Assembly (NCBI GenBank): GCA_021927905.1
Contig: BLLK01000069.1
Coordinates: 1,612,001 to 1,676,000, forward strand
Direction: 5' to 3'
Length of the DNA stretch: 64,000 bases
Source of the DNA: Chaetoceros tenuissimus
Taxonomy: Eukaryota; Bacillariophyta; Thalassiosirophyceae; Chaetocerotales; Chaetocerotaceae
Part shown: positions 63,429-64,000 of the stretch, piece by piece
Position numbering within the stretch: the first letter of the stretch is position 1
Layout: each line of letters opens with the position of its first letter
Program-made: the position numbers and the translations under genes
Notes under the pieces: generated by a model
What the model was told of the DNA's origin: nothing
The model's database searches: none
Seen by the model: the letters and a program-made list of their open reading frames with translations, nothing else

Positions 63429-64000
63429 AGAATAAGCATGGATATTACCTAGTTTTTCTTTTGGCTCAAGTCATACCAACTGTAACTATTTTTTTATAAA
63501 TACGCATAGCAGGCGTCCCTTCAACTTTCCTTGTAGGTTGGTTTTGTATGAGAGAGTTCATGATCAGATCTGATGGACACGGAAGCAAAAAAGTAGAATT
63601 GAAAGAAAGGGCTCATGTTTTATTATAAATTCCAATAAATATTTTCTCAATTAATTATTTTTTATAGCTTCGTCCTGACAAATTGTATTTGAATGAATAT
63701 TACTTTTCCTAATCCACACGAAAGAGCGATGATCTCCTCCTGACCTCCAGACTTCATATCTTCAATGAGTCGAGTCGAGTCAGTCGAGTCTAATCATTCT
63801 AATCAATTTCTATTCCTATCATTCCCGCATCTATTCCTTTCTTCTCAATCTATTCCTATTGATTGAATTCGACGAGACTGTTTGCTATTATTATTTTATT
63901 TCATCTGCGTAAGAAGTACCTAGCTCAGATCACATTTGTAATAAATACCTAACTCAGATCACGTAGAGGGTCTGAATAAACACTCAAGCTTGTGCCTAAA
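63429..64000. other. Intergenic, right end of window
   Basis: No supported gene. It contains a GAGTC/GTCGAG repeat patch at about 63767-63790. Near the right edge, ACCTAGCTCAGATCAC and ACCTAACTCAGATCAC form a short direct repeat at about 63919-63962. Confidence 0.45.

Noticed and set aside
1-64000. Mobile elements, retroelements, tRNA genes or CRISPR arrays
   Set aside because: No terminal repeats, transposase, reverse transcriptase, integrase or cloverleaf-type sequence could be recognised by eye anywhere in the window.

Overview
This is nuclear DNA of a photosynthetic stramenopile, almost certainly a diatom. Genes are dense and lie on both strands, bases are AT-rich, and introns are short (about 60-125 bp) with GT..AG ends. 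Three features point to a diatom. A DVLLGRGG-type (DUF6824) protein is present. A surface protein is rich in Pro/Thr/Ser. At least five proteins start with a signal peptide ending just before Phe (THA|F, SYG|F, STG|F, ADA|F, NG|F), the ASAFAP-type signature of import into complex red-lineage plastids. A Kintoun/DNAAF2 homologue, needed to pre-assemble axonemal dyneins, favours a centric lineage with flagellate sperm over a pennate one. The genus is not determinable by eye; a Chaetoceros-like genome would fit the low GC.

Layout. 0.4-9 kb: DHHC palmitoyltransferase, a small protein with a possible PP1-docking motif, an acidic ankyrin/coiled-coil protein, a small membrane protein and Kintoun. 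9-18 kb: a six-exon class-3 lipase, a small repeat protein, two convergent sulfotransferase-like paralogues, a small membrane protein, a PP2C phosphatase and the AP-2 sigma adaptin. 18-28 kb: a giant acidic protein, a membrane-anchored GH26-type glycosidase and exportin-T. 27.7-34.4 kb: three members of an unnamed family (membrane hairpin, coiled coil, EF-hand-like loop), then a head-to-head pair of von Willebrand A proteins ending in CaaX boxes. 34.5-46.4 kb: DUF6824 protein, PT-rich surface protein, plastid DUF1995 protein, FAD monooxygenase with a frame break, NOP53, an alpha/beta hydrolase, a small hydrophobic protein, a Tctex-type dynein light chain and a fourth hairpin/EF-hand family member. 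46.9-63.4 kb: DENN-domain protein, plastid-type serine hydroxymethyltransferase, RGG protein, a thioredoxin-like [2Fe-2S] protein, a protein with a duplicated novel C-terminal module, a cysteine-rich secreted protein, an F-box-like protein and a large nuclear-looking protein.

The genes are ordinary single-promoter eukaryotic genes, not operons. Several pairs are divergent with short shared upstream regions, and several are convergent with only 20-72 bp between stop codons. I saw no tRNA or rRNA, transposon, retroelement or CRISPR array. The best candidates for something undescribed are the hairpin/coiled-coil/EF-hand family, the CaaX-tailed vWA pair and the duplicated TDKQPLSYCY module. Spliced models were built by eye from splice sites and frame continuity.
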